Positions 8,254 to 16,649 of a stretch of 64,000 nt of DNA are shown piece after piece. Source of the stretch: UBA6265 sp964526965 (GTDB lineage Bacteria > Chloroflexota > Chloroflexia > Thermomicrobiales > UBA6265); NCBI GenBank assembly GCA_964526965.1, contig CAZGML010000010.1, positions 30,689 through 94,688 on the forward strand, in the 5' to 3' direction. Positions within the stretch are counted from its first letter, which is position 1. Each line of letters starts with the position of its first letter. The translations under genes were made by a program, and so were the position numbers. The notes under the pieces are model-generated. The model worked only from the letters and a program-made list of their open reading frames with translations, was not told the origin of the DNA and made no database searches.

Positions 8254-8772
8254 CTAGTTGTTAACGCGATAGCGTCGAGCGGCCATGCTCGTCATGGCGA
8301 AAACATCCTCTCCGGATTCTTCGTTTGTCTTCTTGCTCATGAAGCCGCGACGCAACTGTTCCTGAATCCACGCTTCGTCGAGACCGTGATTCTCGGTGTA
8401 CGTATTGATATCTTCCTGCGATGCCTTGTTACCGGATTCCTTCAGTGTCTTGTAAAACGATTCGCGGTTCTTTTCTGCTGGTTCGTCAGCATCCATCACC
8501 AGGTGTTCTGGTATGTCGCCGCCCTCGAGGAACTTAACGATGTCACTCACATCGTTCTCCTCGACATTGCTAAACACGACGTTGTCCGGGTATACGATGA
8601 CGTTTGGGCCGATATCGCAGAGGTCGATGGTGCCGCAGGTGTTCATCATCACTTTGCTATGGAGCTGCCGGCGCATGTGTTCAAAGCGAAGGCGATTCAC
8701 AACTTTCGCGGCGCCCTTCTGGTTGCAGTGGTTTCCGGTGCATACGAAAACGTGTCGCTCTGTCCAATACAT
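8254..8772 (-). CDS. Thioredoxin-like [2Fe-2S] ferredoxin with C-terminal extension
   Basis: This is a 172-residue protein. The first ~90 residues match a (2Fe-2S) thioredoxin-fold ferredoxin, with cysteines 11 and 16 (CTGNHC) and 46 and 52 (CGTIDLC) followed by GPNVIVYPDNV. This is the Cys spacing of NuoE/Shethna-type ferredoxins. Residues ~95-172 are a charged, probably partly helical extension not found in minimal members. Start ATG 8772 abuts the prfB stop codon, so it is expressed with prfB. The electron partner is unknown. Confidence 0.8.
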   Translation of the reverse strand: MYWTERHVFVCTGNHCNQKGAAKVVNRLRFEHMRRQLHSKVMMNTCGTIDLCDIGPNVIVYPDNVVFSNVEENDVSDIVKFLEGGDIPEHLVMDADEPAEKNRESFYKTLKESGNKASQEDINTYTENHGLDEAWIQEQLRRGFMSKKTNEESGEDVFAMTSMAARRYRVNN

Positions 8773-9889
8773 TTAGCTCTCCGAATCTACGGGGGTTACG
8801 AGGTGCTCCAGCCAGGCATTGACGAATGGATCGAGATTGCCATCGAGCACGCTTTGCGCATCTCCCACGGATGTTTCTGTACGATGATCGGTCACCTGTG
8901 TATACGGATGCAGGACGTAAGATCGAATTCGTGATCCAAACCCGGCGGCAATCGCATCGCCCCGAAGTTCATTGCGCTCGTCCGCCTCTTCCTGCATCTT
9001 CTTTTCCAACAATCGCGAGCGCAGGATCTTGAATGCGCTCTCGCGGTTCTGCAGCTGACTTCGCTCGTTCTGGCAGGTGACCACGATACCAGTGGGCATA
9101 TGTGTCAGCCGAATTGCCGAGCTGGTTTTGTTCACGTGCTGACCGCCAGCGCCGGATGCGCGATAGGTATCCACCCGAACATCATCCGGTTTCAGGTCGA
9201 TCTCCTTGTCGTTCTCGATTTGCGGCAGTACTTCCACAAGCGCGAACGCCGTGTGGCGACGATGGTTTGAATCGAACGGCGATAGTCGCACCAGTCGATG
9301 GGCACCAGCTTCGCCCTTCAGAAAACCGTACGCGTTCGTGCCCTGAAATTCGATAGTGGCGTTCTTGATTCCGGCCTCGTCTCCTTCGGTTTCATCCAGA
9401 AGCTCAGCCTTCAGGCCACGGTTGCCCGCCCAGCGCAGATACATGCGGCTCAGCATACTGGCGAAGTCCTGCGCATCCACTCCGCCTTCGCCGGAGTGGA
9501 TCACCAACAGCGCGTCGGAGCGGTCGTGCGGGCCATCGAGCGCGGATTCCAGCTCAAGCTGGTCGACTTTTAGCTGCAACGCGTCTCGCTCGGGCTCGAT
9601 TTCGCTCAGGATCTCCGGCTCATCGGACGCCAGCTCAACCATGTCGAGGTAGTCGCTGACCGATCTTTGTGTCTCATTGAAGCCATCGACACGCGATTTC
9701 AGCTCGCCCAGGCGTCGCATTTCGGCCTGGGCAGAATCCGGGTCATCCCAGTAGCCGGGCTGGGCACTGCGTTGCTCCAGGTCTTCTATTTCTCGTTCGT
9801 CGTTGGCGATGTCAAAGGCGCCCCCGGAGCGACTCGAGGCGCAGCTGCAGCTCGGTCAGGCTCCTGGAGAGGTCTTCACGGGTGGCCAT
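8773..9889 (-). CDS. prfB: Peptide chain release factor 2 (programmed +1 frameshift)
   Basis: RF2 terminates translation at UGA and UAA. The gene is read in two frames. Translation starts at ATG 9889 (MATREDLSRSLTELQLRL...) and reaches an in-frame TGA at 9814-9812. There CTT TGA C, preceded by the anti-SD-pairing CGGGGG, directs a +1 shift into the frame ending at 8773. The joined product is 371 residues, close to the usual ~365. Residues SPF (about 203-205, stop-codon recognition) and GGQ (about 248-250, peptidyl hydrolysis) are at almost the E. coli positions. A start at 9720 would lose the N-terminal helical domain. The frameshift is the classic autoregulation: low RF2 lets ribosomes pause and shift. 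Confidence 0.95.
9811..9829 (-). promoter_or_regulatory. prfB: prfB programmed frameshift site
   Basis: On the minus strand the sequence reads CGGGGG CGC CTT TGA C. The purine-rich hexamer lies 3 bases before the slippery CTT, exactly the spacing of the E. coli element (AGGGGG-TAT-CTT-TGA-C). The TGA is at 9814-9812 and the following C at 9811. Confidence 0.95.
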
Positions 9890-9973
9890 GGTGCACAATC
9901 TCCTGTGAGGTAACAAAGAACCGCGCACGCGCGGTTCCAATTTCGTGTCTACCAGTATACGAGGAAGATGCCA

Positions 9974-10252
9974 ATGCGATTCGCAACGGTCTCCGGAGTT
10001 ATCGGCAAGGATGGTCAATCAGGCTGGTTCACCGTTTTGCTGCACACCGGTGAGGATTCAACAATTGTACGCGACGATCAGATCCCTGCAGATCTCGCTG
10101 ATTCCGATCCGAAGTGGCTGATTGATCAACTGGTGCAGGAAGCGCTCGGAAACGAACTGGCAGAGCAGGGGTGGGAAGTGATTGCTGTGAGCGAGCCGGT
10201 TAAAGACGATACCGTGCGTAGCCGAAACTGGACGGTCCGCAACCTCGGCTGA
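9974..10252 (+). CDS. Small uncharacterised protein
   Basis: This is a 92-residue soluble protein of unknown function (MRFATVSGVIGKDG...). ATG 9974 is chosen over ATG 9968 because GAGGAAG at 9961-9967 would be directly against the earlier ATG but 6 bases from this one. It is acidic and begins with beta-strand-like residues, followed by a helix (LIDQLVQEALGNELAEQG). It is divergent from prfB and ends back-to-back with parB, whose stop begins at the next base. Confidence 0.6.
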   Translation: MRFATVSGVIGKDGQSGWFTVLLHTGEDSTIVRDDQIPADLADSDPKWLIDQLVQEALGNELAEQGWEVIAVSEPVKDDTVRSRNWTVRNLG

Positions 10253-11209
10253 TTACCAGAGGTCTTCTTCCACCAGGCGGTCATAGATCGCCTGCAGTTC
10301 TTCATCCGATGCGTACTCGATCTCGATTTTGCCGCCAGAGCGTGAACCCCGTTTAAGCGTCACGCGTGTGCCAAGCGCCTCACGTAGTTGGCTTTCGATC
10401 CGCAACATTTCCGGGCTCATTCCGCCGCGCTCAGGTTGCTTCTCCACAGGTTTTGTGAGCCAACTTCGCACAAGGTTCTCTGTCTGACGCACGGTAAGGT
10501 TACGTCGACGAATCTGTTCCAACATTTCAATTTGCTCGGCAATCGAGTTGAGTCCCAACATTGCCCGGGCGTGACCTTCAGTGATCTCGCCATCCACAAT
10601 GGCTTGCTGCACCTGCTCGGGTGAGTTAAGCAGCCTCAGCGTATTCGTAATTGCCACACGGCTCTTGCCAACTCGTTCGGCAACCTCACCCTGGGTAAGG
10701 GTGAAATCCTCTATGAGCTTGCGATAGGCATGCGCTTCCTCGAGTGGGGAGAGATCGGCGCGGACGACGTTTTCAACGATCGCAAGCTCCAGCATCTCCT
10801 GCGGCGAAGCGGTCATCACCACGACCGGTACGTCGTTCAATCCGGCCAGTTTTGATGCGCGCCAGCGTCGTTCTCCGGCGATGAGGGTGAATTTCCCGGG
10901 CTTGTCCGCTTGCGAGACCACCAAAGGCTGCATGAGCCCGTGCGTGCGAATGCTACCGGCGAGTTCTTCCAACTGCTCTTCCTCCATGCGGAGGCGCGGT
11001 TGATAGGGGTTTGGCTCGATGTTGTCGATCGCTACCTGCTGCAGCGAGGAGCCGCCATCGCCCGGGGACGCCGTATCCACCGGCCCGGTCGGGATGAGCG
11101 ATCCCAGCCCACGACCAAGCCCACCACGGCGCTGTTTTTGGCGTGGGGTTGCGGTATTCGACTTCTCTGGCTTCTGCACCTGAAACTCCTGCACGGCATC
11201 GGTTGCCAC
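10253..11209 (-). CDS. parB: Chromosome-partitioning protein ParB
   Basis: This 318-residue ParB/Spo0J-family CTPase binds parS sites and, with ParA, segregates chromosomes. The N-terminal tail has GLGRGLGSLIPT. The ParB/Srx core holds the CTP-binding box GERRWRASKLAGL, and LTQGEVAERVGKSRVAITN is the helix-turn-helix that reads parS. The C-terminal dimerisation segment ends near the stop. Start is GTG 11209. The C-terminal region contains a basic stretch (TLKRGSRSGGK). No parA is adjacent, unlike the usual parAB operon, and no clean parS was seen nearby. Confidence 0.9.
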   Translation of the reverse strand: MATDAVQEFQVQKPEKSNTATPRQKQRRGGLGRGLGSLIPTGPVDTASPGDGGSSLQQVAIDNIEPNPYQPRLRMEEEQLEELAGSIRTHGLMQPLVVSQADKPGKFTLIAGERRWRASKLAGLNDVPVVVMTASPQEMLELAIVENVVRADLSPLEEAHAYRKLIEDFTLTQGEVAERVGKSRVAITNTLRLLNSPEQVQQAIVDGEITEGHARAMLGLNSIAEQIEMLEQIRRRNLTVRQTENLVRSWLTKPVEKQPERGGMSPEMLRIESQLREALGTRVTLKRGSRSGGKIEIEYASDEELQAIYDRLVEEDLW

Positions 11210-11312
11210 AATGTCGAAAGTCTAGCACCGCTGGCGTCTATACTAGGCGGGATGCTTTCGCGACCGGGCTCGCGCCGACGTTCGAACCCAGACCAAAGGA
11301 TGTTCCGAGTTC

Positions 11313-12257
11313 ATGCTTCAGTTTACCGCCGCGCTCTTTGCTACGTTTGTTGCTCTTGCCGCTGTTTTCGGACTCATAAATTGGGCCAACAAGGCTTCCA
11401 CTGGCGATAGGGCCGCGGTGATGGGGCTCTACCTGCTCTGGGGTATGCCCGGTGGATTGCTGTTTATCGCAGGGCTAGCGCTTGTGGTGAATGGCCGCAA
11501 CGAGGGTGTTCCTGTGCTGAGTATCGGTCTGGGACTCTCGCTACCGCTTATCAAGCCATTCCGCGAACTCATGGGCAAACTTCTGCCAATGGATCCGGAT
11601 TCACCCATCGACTGGTCCGGCCTCGCAATCGTGCTCGGGCTTCTTGGCTTCCTCATCCCCTCGGCATTCGTCGATTCGGAACCGATACCCCTGGCAGACA
11701 ACAGCGCGACCGCATTGACAACCGGACTGTTACAGCAACTGCTCGCATTTGTGGCGCTGGCGTACGTCGTAGTTGGCTACCGTAACTATAGAACCGGACC
11801 GGAGGCTACCGAGCGTCTCGGTATTCAAATGCCCACCGGCACGCAAATCCGCATGGGCCTGGTTGGTGTATTGGCTGCCTTCGTCGCGGCGAACATTGGC
11901 GGATTGCTAACCCAGTGGTTGCAACCGGATGTGCTCGACGGGCTGGAAAACAGTATGGAGTCAATCACGTCTGCGGTGGTAAACCCGTTTGTCGCGATTG
12001 TGCTCGCGCTTAGCTCCGGAATAGGGGAGGAGGTCCTCTTCCGCGGAGCTATTCAGCCGCGCCTCGGCATGGTGCTGTCAGCACTCCTCTTTACCTTCCT
12101 GCACGCGCAGTACGGCTTTACGTGGGTGCTGTTAGGGCTCTTCCTCATTGGAATGATCTTTGCCTGGCTGGCAAAGAACTACGGGACCATGTCCGCCGTG
12201 GTGGCTCACGTTGTCTACAACCTCGCCGTGGTTATATTGCAGGTGTGGGTTCTGTAG
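11313..12257 (+). CDS. CPBP-family intramembrane metalloprotease
   Basis: This 314-residue polytopic membrane protein has about eight hydrophobic segments. It carries the three CPBP (CAAX protease/Abi, Pfam PF02517) motifs: EEVLFRG in the glutamate motif near residue 239, FLHAQYGF, and HVVYNL near the C-terminus. These supply Glu, His and Asn residues for zinc-dependent proteolysis in the membrane. In bacteria members take part in bacteriocin immunity, signalling or prenyl-protein processing; nothing here picks one. It is divergent from parB, with 103 bases between the genes. Confidence 0.85.
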   Translation: MLQFTAALFATFVALAAVFGLINWANKASTGDRAAVMGLYLLWGMPGGLLFIAGLALVVNGRNEGVPVLSIGLGLSLPLIKPFRELMGKLLPMDPDSPIDWSGLAIVLGLLGFLIPSAFVDSEPIPLADNSATALTTGLLQQLLAFVALAYVVVGYRNYRTGPEATERLGIQMPTGTQIRMGLVGVLAAFVAANIGGLLTQWLQPDVLDGLENSMESITSAVVNPFVAIVLALSSGIGEEVLFRGAIQPRLGMVLSALLFTFLHAQYGFTWVLLGLFLIGMIFAWLAKNYGTMSAVVAHVVYNLAVVILQVWVL

Positions 12258-12365
12258 CGAAAACGGCCTGAAACAAGCACAATACGTATATCAGTTGTTC
12301 GAGCCGAGTGTTCCAGGAAGCAACAGCAGGTTCGCCTACGGCGAGTGAACCGATGGGAAAGCCCT

Positions 12366-13928
12366 ATGCGTATTGTGGAAATCCGCGATCTGGATGGTCC
12401 CAATCTCTTCTTGATGGCTCCTGCGATCAAGATCGAGCTCGGCGATGTTTCTGATCACCAGCAGGTCGATATAATCGAGCGTCTGATGGATACCGTGCGT
12501 GATCTTCATACTGCAGTCGGCATTGATCCCCCGGAAACGGCTTACCGGCGGATGCAGACTCCCGGCCATATTTCGGTCGCGTTTGGGTGGAATCGTCGCT
12601 CATTCGCTGAAAGATTGGGGAGCTTCGCCGCAGAGGCAGTTCTCGGTGAGTTACCGGATCGCGAGCATATGGTGCAGGAGCTACGCCAACTGCTGGCTGA
12701 CAAGCCGGATGAGGACGATGCTCCGCAAGTCGTGCGTCCCTCCAGTGACCGTGCGCCGATTATCTCCGTGACCGGTACCAACGGTAAAACCACCACCTCC
12801 CGATTGCTCGATTTCGTGTTGCGCCATGCCGGATACCGTGTGGGGCTTACATCGAGCGCTGGTGTTTACATCGACAACAAGCAGGTGCAGGAAGGCGACT
12901 ATTCTGGCCCCAGTGGCGCGCGGCGCGTCCTCAATGATCCATCTGTCGAGTACGCCGTACTCGAGACCGCACGGGGTGGCCTGCTGCTTCGCGGGTGCGG
13001 ATACGCCGCTGCCGACGTCGCGGTGGTAACCAACGTGACCTCGGATCACCTCGGCCTTCACGGAATCAACACCATTGAGGGGCTCGCAGCAGTAAAGGCA
13101 ATCGTTGCCAGGAACGTGAAGCCGGGTGGCTTTTGCATTCTCAACGCGAATAACACGTACACCCTCGCCATGCGTGACGTCACACCGGGCAGGCCGGTGC
13201 TGTTTAGCCGAAATATCGACTCAGACGTGATGCGAGAGCACATTGCGCAAGGTGGTGCGGCTATCAGTAAAGACGAAGAGAAGAATGTGTATTGGTACCA
13301 GGATGGAGAAGCACGCTTTGTTACCACCCTGGACGAGATTCCGATGACGTTCGGCGGAAAGGCTCCGCACCAGGTTGAGAATGCGCTGGCAGCTATTGCA
13401 GCACTTATCGGCGTTGGCCTGCCAATCAGCCAGATACACGACGGCATTGCCGCCTTCAGGAGCACTGCGGCCAATAGTCGAGGTCGGCTAAATCTCTTCG
13501 AGGTGAACGGCGGTACCGTCATTGTCGATTTCGCTCACAACGAGGCCGGGCTCTCCAGCCTGCTTGATTTTGCCCGCAATTACGTAGGCGATGGCGGGCG
13601 ACTGATTGCAGTCGTTGGTACCGCTGGCGACCGGGATGATGAATCGCTCCGCGCGATCGCCCAAACTGGCGTCGAGAAGGCTGATTTGGTGGTGCTCAAA
13701 GACTCCGTTCGCTACCTACGCGGCCGGGAATCCGGTGACATGCTGGCGATCATGCGGAACGCGATTCGGGGCGCCGATACAGAGGTACGGGAGGCACCCA
13801 CAGAACGCGACGCCACCTTCGCGATGGTGGATGAACTCCAACCTGGAGACGTGATTGCTGTGATGTGCGTCGAGGATTACGATTACATACTTCACGAACT
13901 CGGCAAGATCGGAGAAGTTGTTGCGTGA
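12366..13928 (+). CDS. CphA-like Mur ligase lacking the ATP-grasp domain
   Basis: This is a 520-residue protein. The N-terminal ~110 residues begin MRIVEIRDLDGPNLF, like the N domain of cyanophycin synthetase. Residues ~130 onward are a Mur-ligase domain with P-loop VTGTNGKTTTSR (about 135-146), YAVLETARGGLLLRG and FAHNEAGLSSLLDFA. The same order is found in the CphA at 27363, but the ~250-residue ATP-grasp domain between is absent. In CphA the Mur-ligase domain adds Arg to the Asp side chain, so an amide ligase acting on Asp/Arg-type substrates is plausible. The true substrate is unknown. Start ATG 12366 follows GGGAAAG; a start at 12345 would add seven residues that lack this resemblance. 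Confidence 0.8.
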   Translation: MRIVEIRDLDGPNLFLMAPAIKIELGDVSDHQQVDIIERLMDTVRDLHTAVGIDPPETAYRRMQTPGHISVAFGWNRRSFAERLGSFAAEAVLGELPDREHMVQELRQLLADKPDEDDAPQVVRPSSDRAPIISVTGTNGKTTTSRLLDFVLRHAGYRVGLTSSAGVYIDNKQVQEGDYSGPSGARRVLNDPSVEYAVLETARGGLLLRGCGYAAADVAVVTNVTSDHLGLHGINTIEGLAAVKAIVARNVKPGGFCILNANNTYTLAMRDVTPGRPVLFSRNIDSDVMREHIAQGGAAISKDEEKNVYWYQDGEARFVTTLDEIPMTFGGKAPHQVENALAAIAALIGVGLPISQIHDGIAAFRSTAANSRGRLNLFEVNGGTVIVDFAHNEAGLSSLLDFARNYVGDGGRLIAVVGTAGDRDDESLRAIAQTGVEKADLVVLKDSVRYLRGRESGDMLAIMRNAIRGADTEVREAPTERDATFAMVDELQPGDVIAVMCVEDYDYILHELGKIGEVVA

Positions 13929-13948
13929 AAAATAGTCCATGCTAGTAT
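13921..13948 (+). promoter_or_regulatory. Putative sigma-70-type promoter of moaA
   Basis: TTGCGT (13921-13926) and TAGTAT (13943-13948) are separated by 16 bases and lie 45 bases before the moaA ATG. This overlaps the stop of the preceding Mur-ligase gene. Confidence 0.45.
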
Positions 13949-13993
13949 CAGAGCAGGAATACCGAACGAGTTTCCGCAGGTTAGAGAGATCGC

Positions 13994-15025
13994 ATGTCTA
14001 CTGTACAGCCACTTACATTCCACCCGGACCCGGCAGCCATCAGCGGCCCCAAGGATCAATTTGGGCGCTCGATGAACTATCTCCGGATTTCGCTCACAGA
14101 CCGCTGTAATTTCCGCTGCCTCTACTGTATGCCTGCGACAGGTATGGAGTTTCAACCACGCGATGAGATGCTGACGGACGAGGAACTGATTCGCCTCGTC
14201 GGTATCTTCGCGAAGGAAGGCGTCACCAAGCTGCGCCTCACCGGCGGCGAGCCAACGATTCGACCGCACCTGACTGATCTGATCCGCGAGTTCAAATCAT
14301 TCCCCGGTATCAACGAAATCGCGATGACCACGAACGCGCTCATTCTCAGCCGCAAGGCCGAGGAGTACAAGGAAGCTGGTCTGGATCGCATCAACGTGAG
14401 TATCGATACGCTTGATCCGGCGCGATTCCGCTTCATGACCCGGGGTGGACGCCTCGATATGGTGTGGCAGGGAATCGAGTACGCCGACCGTGTCGGGCTT
14501 GGGCCGATCAAGCTCAACAGCGTGGTCGTGAAGAACCACAACGAAGCCGACGTGATTGAGATGGCCAAGCTCACCATCGACCGGCCGTGGCAGGTACGCT
14601 TCCTCGAAATCATGCCGATGGAAGGTGTGGGCATGGTGTACGAGGAGGGGCTCGTTACCTCAGCCGAAACACGCAAGCAGCTGGAAGATTACTTCGGTCC
14701 GCTGGAAGAACTTCCGGCGCCGGATGCCGACCCGGCCCGCCTCTGGAAGATCCCGGGATCCCAGGGCACCATCGGGTTCATTTCCCCGATGTCCGAACCG
14801 TTCTGCGAAACGTGCAACCGCATCCGCCTCACTGCAGATGGCAACCTTCGACTTTGCCTGCTGAACGGTGATGAAGTGAACCTGCGCGACCTCATGCGTG
14901 GGGGCGGCAGCGACGAAGAGATCGCCGAACTCATTCGCGCCGGTGTCTTCCGCAAGCCGTGGGGCCACCGCGCCTGGGAAGAGCAGATTCGCACTGTTCG
15001 AGGCATGTCCCAGATCGGCGGCTAG
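13994..15025 (+). CDS. moaA: GTP 3',8-cyclase MoaA (molybdenum cofactor biosynthesis)
   Basis: This 343-residue radical-SAM enzyme converts GTP to (8S)-3',8-cyclo-7,8-dihydroguanosine 5'-triphosphate, the first step of molybdopterin synthesis. The SAM-binding [4Fe-4S] cysteines are C38, C42 and C45 in CNFRCLYC. The second cluster is in the C-terminal CETCNRIRLTADGNLRLC segment. The protein ends in Gly-Gly, the conserved MoaA tail. Start ATG 13994. It is transcribed alone; the window also has a moaB/mog gene at 20871 but no other mo genes. A hairpin terminator follows at 15094. Confidence 0.95.
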   Translation: MSTVQPLTFHPDPAAISGPKDQFGRSMNYLRISLTDRCNFRCLYCMPATGMEFQPRDEMLTDEELIRLVGIFAKEGVTKLRLTGGEPTIRPHLTDLIREFKSFPGINEIAMTTNALILSRKAEEYKEAGLDRINVSIDTLDPARFRFMTRGGRLDMVWQGIEYADRVGLGPIKLNSVVVKNHNEADVIEMAKLTIDRPWQVRFLEIMPMEGVGMVYEEGLVTSAETRKQLEDYFGPLEELPAPDADPARLWKIPGSQGTIGFISPMSEPFCETCNRIRLTADGNLRLCLLNGDEVNLRDLMRGGGSDEEIAELIRAGVFRKPWGHRAWEEQIRTVRGMSQIGG

Positions 15026-15093
15026 GCAATTTCAAATGTGACAGCCGTCATGGGTTGTATTTAAGCCGTTCTGAATGGAAACTATTCCCGGTA

Positions 15094-15127
15094 TCGATGC
15101 GCACGCACGTGCGCATCGAATGTTTTA
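15094..15127 (+). terminator. Intrinsic terminator after moaA
   Basis: TCGATGCGCAC (15094-15104) pairs perfectly over a 4-base loop with GTGCGCATCGA (15109-15119) and is followed by ATGTTTT. It separates moaA from the NCS2 permease. Confidence 0.7.
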
Positions 15128-15157
15128 GTCCTGTCTTTGGGGGAAAAGGGAGTAGGG

Positions 15158-16573
15158 ATGTCGGCTTCAGCACCTGACGGATTTCTTGAAAAACGATTCA
15201 AGTTGTCCCAGCTTGGTACAAACGTACAAACGGAGTTCATTGCAGGCCTAACCACGTTTATGGTTATGGCCTACATTATTTTCGTGAACCCTTCTGTGTT
15301 GGGCATGGACGGCGCAGGCCTTGATGTGAAGCAGGTTGCGACCGTGACCTGTCTTGTGGCCGGCATTATGTCCATCGCGATGGGTGTCTACACCAACCGC
15401 GCGGTTGCCATTGCGCCAGGGCTTGGCCTGAACGCGATCGTCGCGTTCACGCTCGTTGGCTCCATGGGTCTCACATTCCCGGAAGCCATGGGTGTTGTGG
15501 TGACGCAGGGTATCATCGTCACCATCTTGGTGATTACTGGCGTTCGCCGCTACGTTCTCGAAGTTGTACCGACAATCCTGAAGAAAGCGATTGGGGTCGG
15601 TATTGGCCTCTTTATCCTTTTCCTCGGGCTGAGTAACGCCGGCGTCATCATGTTCCATAGCGGCGATTTCGAATCCGAAAGCAGTACTGCTGGTCGGCTC
15701 GATCTCGCACCGCTTGATAACTGGCCTGTTTTCGTTGCAATGATCGGCCTGCTCGCGATCATCGTACTCATGGCACGCGGCGTAAAAGCCGCTATTTTCT
15801 GGGGAATGATCATCGCCACCGTTGCGGCGTATATCGTTCCTGGCGATGTAGCTGTCTTTCCGAGCGAGCCTTTCTCTGGTCCCGATTTCAGCCTGATTGG
15901 CGAGTTTAGCTTCGGGTTCTGGGGTGAACTGGGAATCCTGACCGGATTTCTCGTAGTCATCAGCCTCCTCATGACCGACTTCTTCGACACAATGGGTACG
16001 CTCATCGCTGTCGGATCCCAGGCCGATTACCTTGATGAACACGGCGACCTGCCGGATGCGGACAAGCCATTGCTCATCGACTCCATCGCCGCAGTAGCAG
16101 GTGGTATGTTCAGTGCCAGCTCCGCTACGAGCTTCGTTGAATCAACGGCTGGTGTAAGCGTCGGTGGCCGCTCTGGCCTCACGGTGGTTTTCACCGGGTT
16201 GCTCTTCCTGCTGGCGCTTCCGTTTGTGGCACTGGTCGGTGCAGTGCCAACGGTAGCTACCGCTCCCGCGCTGATTGTTGTCGGCTTGCTGATGATGAAT
16301 GTGCTGGCCGAGGACGAAGGCGTCGATCGCAAGGGAATTAAGCGCGGCATCGACTGGCGCAACATGGAAGATGCCTTTCCGGTTGCTCTCACCATGTTGA
16401 TCATGCCGTTCACCTTCAACATTACCTACGGCATCGGCGCTGGCTTCGTAAGCTATGTCATCATCAAGGTCGCACGAGGAAAGGCCTCCCAGGTGCACCC
16501 GGCCATGTATGGTGTTGCGCTGTTGTTCTTGCTCTACTTCCTGCGCTGGGCCCTCTTTGACGCCCAGTTCTAG
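15158..16573 (+). CDS. NCS2-family purine permease (AzgA-like)
   Basis: This 471-residue transporter has about 13 hydrophobic segments. Hallmarks of the adenine/guanine/hypoxanthine (AzgA/PbuG) branch of NCS2 are visible: AGLTTFMVMAYIIFVNPS near the N-terminus, APGLGLNAIVAF, and SSATSFVESTAGVSVGGRSGLT. It probably imports purine bases by proton symport. ATG 15158 is chosen because GGGAG lies 5 bases upstream; a TTG at 15137 is in frame but has no better signal. I looked for a purine riboswitch in the 130-base leader and saw none, only the moaA terminator. Confidence 0.9.
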   Translation: MSASAPDGFLEKRFKLSQLGTNVQTEFIAGLTTFMVMAYIIFVNPSVLGMDGAGLDVKQVATVTCLVAGIMSIAMGVYTNRAVAIAPGLGLNAIVAFTLVGSMGLTFPEAMGVVVTQGIIVTILVITGVRRYVLEVVPTILKKAIGVGIGLFILFLGLSNAGVIMFHSGDFESESSTAGRLDLAPLDNWPVFVAMIGLLAIIVLMARGVKAAIFWGMIIATVAAYIVPGDVAVFPSEPFSGPDFSLIGEFSFGFWGELGILTGFLVVISLLMTDFFDTMGTLIAVGSQADYLDEHGDLPDADKPLLIDSIAAVAGGMFSASSATSFVESTAGVSVGGRSGLTVVFTGLLFLLALPFVALVGAVPTVATAPALIVVGLLMMNVLAEDEGVDRKGIKRGIDWRNMEDAFPVALTMLIMPFTFNITYGIGAGFVSYVIIKVARGKASQVHPAMYGVALLFLLYFLRWALFDAQF

Positions 16574-16596
16574 GAAGGGATATTCGAGATTACACT

Positions 16597-16630
16597 AAAG
16601 AGGTGGGTGCCGGGTGCATCCACCTCTTTT
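16597..16630 (+). terminator. Intrinsic terminator after NCS2 permease
   Basis: AAAGAGGTGG (16597-16606) pairs with CCACCTCTTT (16620-16629) over a 13-base loop and runs into TTTT. It lies 23 bases after the permease stop and just before the next ribosome-binding site. Confidence 0.75.
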
Positions 16631-16649
16631 CTGCAGACAAGGAGATTCC

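Noticed and set aside
15026..15157. Purine riboswitch before the NCS2 permease
   Set aside because: The conserved loop sequences of the purine aptamer are absent; the only hairpin is the moaA terminator.
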